From: Alphaproteobacteria bacterium
GTDB lineage: Bacteria; Pseudomonadota; Alphaproteobacteria; CACIAM-22H2
Length of the DNA stretch: 9,339 nt
Direction: 5' to 3'
Assembly (NCBI GenBank): GCA_016869415.1
Contig: VGEI01000121.1
Location: 1-9,339, forward strand
This document shows positions 7,906-9,339 of this stretch, piece by piece. The translations under genes were made by a program, and so were the position numbers. The stretch's first letter is position 1. Each line of letters begins with the position of its first letter. The notes below the pieces were generated by a model. That model ran no database searches. It saw only the letters and a list, made by a program, of their open reading frames with translations, and was not told the origin of the DNA.

Positions 7906-7934
7906 TTGCCTACCCCTGTGGCCCCTGCTACAGT
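7906..7934 (+). promoter_or_regulatory. Possible sigma-70 promoter before tctC
   Basis: TTGCCT (7906-7911) and TACAGT (7929-7934) are separated by exactly 17 bp, each matching 4 of 6 consensus bases. They lie 44 nt upstream of the tctC ATG, in the only sizeable gap (101 bp) between the ligase and transporter genes. This suggests the transporter can be transcribed separately from the ligase. The match is modest and could be chance. Confidence 0.4.
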
Positions 7935-7977
7935 CGAAAAAACTGAAACGGTTCATTGGTTCGGGGAGGAGTTCGCC

Positions 7978-8940
7978 ATGTCTTACAGCACGTGGGGACG
8001 GGTTATTGCCGTCCTGGCTTTCGCGGTTACATCGCTTGTCGTCTCGACTGCCTCGGCGCAGTGGCGGCCGACACGCGACGTCGAGTTTGTCGTGCCCTTC
8101 GGGGTCGGCGGCGGTGCGGACCTGCTGGCCCGCGTCGTCCACAAGATCATCACCGAGGAGAAGCTGGTCCCGGTGCCGGTCGCCATCGTCAACAAGCCGG
8201 GCGGCGGCGGTGCTGTCGGTGTGGGCTATGTCACCGGCAGCCGCCGCGCCGACCCGCACACGCTCGTCCTGGTCAATGGCAGCGTGCAGATCACGCCGAT
8301 CCTCAACCCGCAGGTCCGCACGCTCAGCGAGATCCAGCCGGTGATGAATCTCATGCTCGACGATTTCGTCTTCTTCGTGAAGGCGGACTCACCATGGAAA
8401 AACCTGCAGGACTTCGCACGCGACGCCAAGTCGAAGCCGGCCAAGACCTATGCCTTCGCTACCGGCGGCACGACCGACGTCATGGCCGTGACGGTGCTCG
8501 GCAAGTCCACGGGTACCGAGCTCAACACCATCAACTTCAACAGCGGCGGCGAGGCTCTGACCGCGCTGCTGGGCGGCCACGTCCATGGCACCCTCGGCAA
8601 TCCGCTGGAGTTCATGGGGCATCTCAACAGCAAGACGGTGCGGGCCATCGGCGTGTTCCGCGACAACCGCTTCGCCTTGCTCGCGGATGTGCCGACGGTG
8701 AAGGAGCAGGGGGTCAACGCCCCGAACTTCCAGATGTGGCGCGGCATCGGCATTCCCAAGGGCGCGCCGGCAGACGCGGCCAAGTACTGGGAAGACGTCA
8801 TGCAGAAAGTGGCGGCGACGAACACCTACAAGACCTACCTCAAGGACAATGCCGCCGCCGAGGCACCGATCGCAGGTGCTGCTTTCGAGACCTTCCTGGC
8901 CAACCAGGAGAAGCTCTATCGGGAGCTGCTCGGCAAGTAA
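7978..8940 (+). CDS. TctC/Bug-type periplasmic solute-binding protein of a TTT transporter, 320 aa
   Basis: This is the extracytoplasmic binding protein of a tripartite tricarboxylate transporter. It has a clear Sec signal peptide: R8, hydrophobic core 9-22, and ASA cleavage site 25-27 with the mature chain from Q28. The mature protein has VEFVVPFGVGGGADLLARVV (35-54), VNKPGGGGAVGVGYV (71-85), the FATGGTTDVMA segment (160-170) and ALLGGHVHGTLGNPLEF (196-212). ALLADVPTVKEQG (233-245) and the C-terminal VPTVKEQG/GIGIPKGAP pattern of Bug proteins are also present. Length is normal. Ligands of this family include citrate, dicarboxylates and aromatic acids such as terephthalate (TphC). Here an aromatic or cyclic carboxylate fed to the upstream ligase is inferred from position. 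The ATG at 7978 has a strong GGGGAGGAG (7963-7971) 6 nt upstream. The frame is open back to 7624, but that part is the ligase shadow. Confidence 0.94.
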   Translation: MSYSTWGRVIAVLAFAVTSLVVSTASAQWRPTRDVEFVVPFGVGGGADLLARVVHKIITEEKLVPVPVAIVNKPGGGGAVGVGYVTGSRRADPHTLVLVNGSVQITPILNPQVRTLSEIQPVMNLMLDDFVFFVKADSPWKNLQDFARDAKSKPAKTYAFATGGTTDVMAVTVLGKSTGTELNTINFNSGGEALTALLGGHVHGTLGNPLEFMGHLNSKTVRAIGVFRDNRFALLADVPTVKEQGVNAPNFQMWRGIGIPKGAPADAAKYWEDVMQKVAATNTYKTYLKDNAAAEAPIAGAAFETFLANQEKLYRELLGK

Positions 8941-8952
8941 GGCGTTCTGTCG

Positions 8953-9339
8953 ATGCACGGTCGTCTAGGGCAGGGCGAGGTCATCCTCGCCCTGCTTTTT
9001 GCGGCTCTTGGCCTTCTCTGGATCGTCACTGCCTTCGGCATGCCGTTCTGGCAGGGTTTCGCGCCGCAGTCGGGCTTCGTGCCCTTCTGGTACGGCGTGA
9101 TCCTCGTCGGGCTGTCGGCGACGATTGTCGTCAATCTCGTGCGGCAGAAAGCGATGGCCGCGGAATTGCCGATCGGCAAGCCGCTGGTCGTTCTTGCTGC
9201 CTTGGCGGGCGGCATTCTCGGGCTTGAGGTTGCCGGGTTCGGCTCCTCGATATTCCTGCTGCTGCTGTTCCTTTTCGCGGCGGTCGAGCGGCTGCCGCCG
9301 CTGAAATCGGCTATGGTCGCGGCCGCCACCACGGCAGTG
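8953..9339 (+). CDS. TctB-type small membrane subunit of a TTT transporter, 5' part (cut by right edge)
   Basis: The frame from ATG 8953 stays open to the last base (129 codons, no stop). It encodes a short basic N terminus and hydrophobic segments at about 9-28, 44-62, 76-94 and 97-111, the four-helix layout of TctB/DUF1468 proteins. The conserved-looking loop GMPFWQGFAPQSGFVPF (29-45) follows helix 1, as in this family. TctB and the large TctA form the secondary transporter served by the TctC protein; tctA is expected just past the edge. Start: AAGG at 8939-8942, 10 nt upstream, a weak site. A strong terminator-like hairpin lies inside its first 16 codons. The gene is 12 nt after the tctC stop, so they are co-transcribed. 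Confidence 0.88.
   Translation, partial: MHGRLGQGEVILALLFAALGLLWIVTAFGMPFWQGFAPQSGFVPFWYGVILVGLSATIVVNLVRQKAMAAELPIGKPLVVLAALAGGILGLEVAGFGSSIFLLLLFLFAAVERLPPLKSAMVAAATTAV
8970..9000 (+). terminator. Terminator-like hairpin inside the 5' end of tctB
   Basis: GCAGGGCGAGG (8970-8980) and CCTCGCCCTGC (8985-8995) form a perfect 11-bp stem over the loop TCAT. TTTTT follows directly at 8996-9000. This has every hallmark of an intrinsic terminator, 30 nt after the tctC stop, yet it lies within tctB codons 6-16. Partial read-through would give more tctC than tctB mRNA, suiting a binding protein needed in excess. Confidence 0.65.

Noticed and set aside
7624..7977. Upstream extension of the tctC frame
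   Set aside because: It lies largely inside the ligase gene. The ATG at 7978 has a strong ribosome binding site and begins a proper signal peptide.

Overview
The window looks like part of a high-GC alphaproteobacterial chromosome. GC-rich codon use dominates, there is a PAS_5-type protein of the kind typical of alphaproteobacteria, and tripartite tricarboxylate transporter (TTT) genes sit beside a CoA-dependent catabolic cluster. No rRNA, tRNA, IS element or CRISPR array was seen. The taxonomic call rests on gene style only.

Layout. (1) Positions 2-984 hold two convergent genes whose stop codons interlock: the 3' end of an unrecognised protein entering from the left edge on the + strand, and a small PAS_5-type protein on the - strand. 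(2) Positions 985-1106 are a divergent intergenic region. It contains a 26-bp near-perfect palindrome (1071-1096) just upstream of the first catabolic gene, the best candidate for the operator of the MarR regulator encoded two genes in. (3) Positions 1107-4619 form a tightly packed + strand operon: SDR dehydrogenase, MarR regulator, crotonase-fold protein, acyl-CoA dehydrogenase and a 60-residue cysteine-rich CWC-type protein. Junctions overlap by 1, 4 and 1 nt, then there is a 3-nt gap. (4) Positions 4618-4773 hold a long hairpin with a T-run, then a second short hairpin. (5) Positions 4774-7876 carry an old-yellow-enzyme-type flavoprotein with a four-cysteine Fe-S motif and an unexpected C-terminal fibronectin-III-like domain, overlapping by 8 nt an aryl-CoA ligase of the 2-aminobenzoate/benzoate type. 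(6) Positions 7978-9339 carry a TctC-type periplasmic binding protein and the 5' part of tctB, which runs off the right edge.

How the genes may work together (inference). The TTT system would take up a carboxylate and the ligase would activate it to its CoA thioester. The flavoprotein, acyl-CoA dehydrogenase, crotonase-like protein and SDR would then carry out reduction, oxidation, hydration (or a related step) and alcohol oxidation on the CoA-bound ring or its product. The MarR protein would control the set in response to an aryl-CoA or free acid. The gene set resembles the aerobic 2-aminobenzoyl-CoA (anthranilate) clusters described in Azoarcus evansii. However, no FAD monooxygenase (2-aminobenzoyl-CoA monooxygenase/reductase or salicylyl-CoA hydroxylase) is in the window. 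In its place is a stand-alone Fe-S flavoprotein of odd architecture.

The most notable points are the Fe-S flavoprotein with an FnIII-like tail, the MarR palindrome, a textbook terminator-like hairpin inside the start of tctB, and a crotonase that appears to lack both canonical catalytic glutamates.
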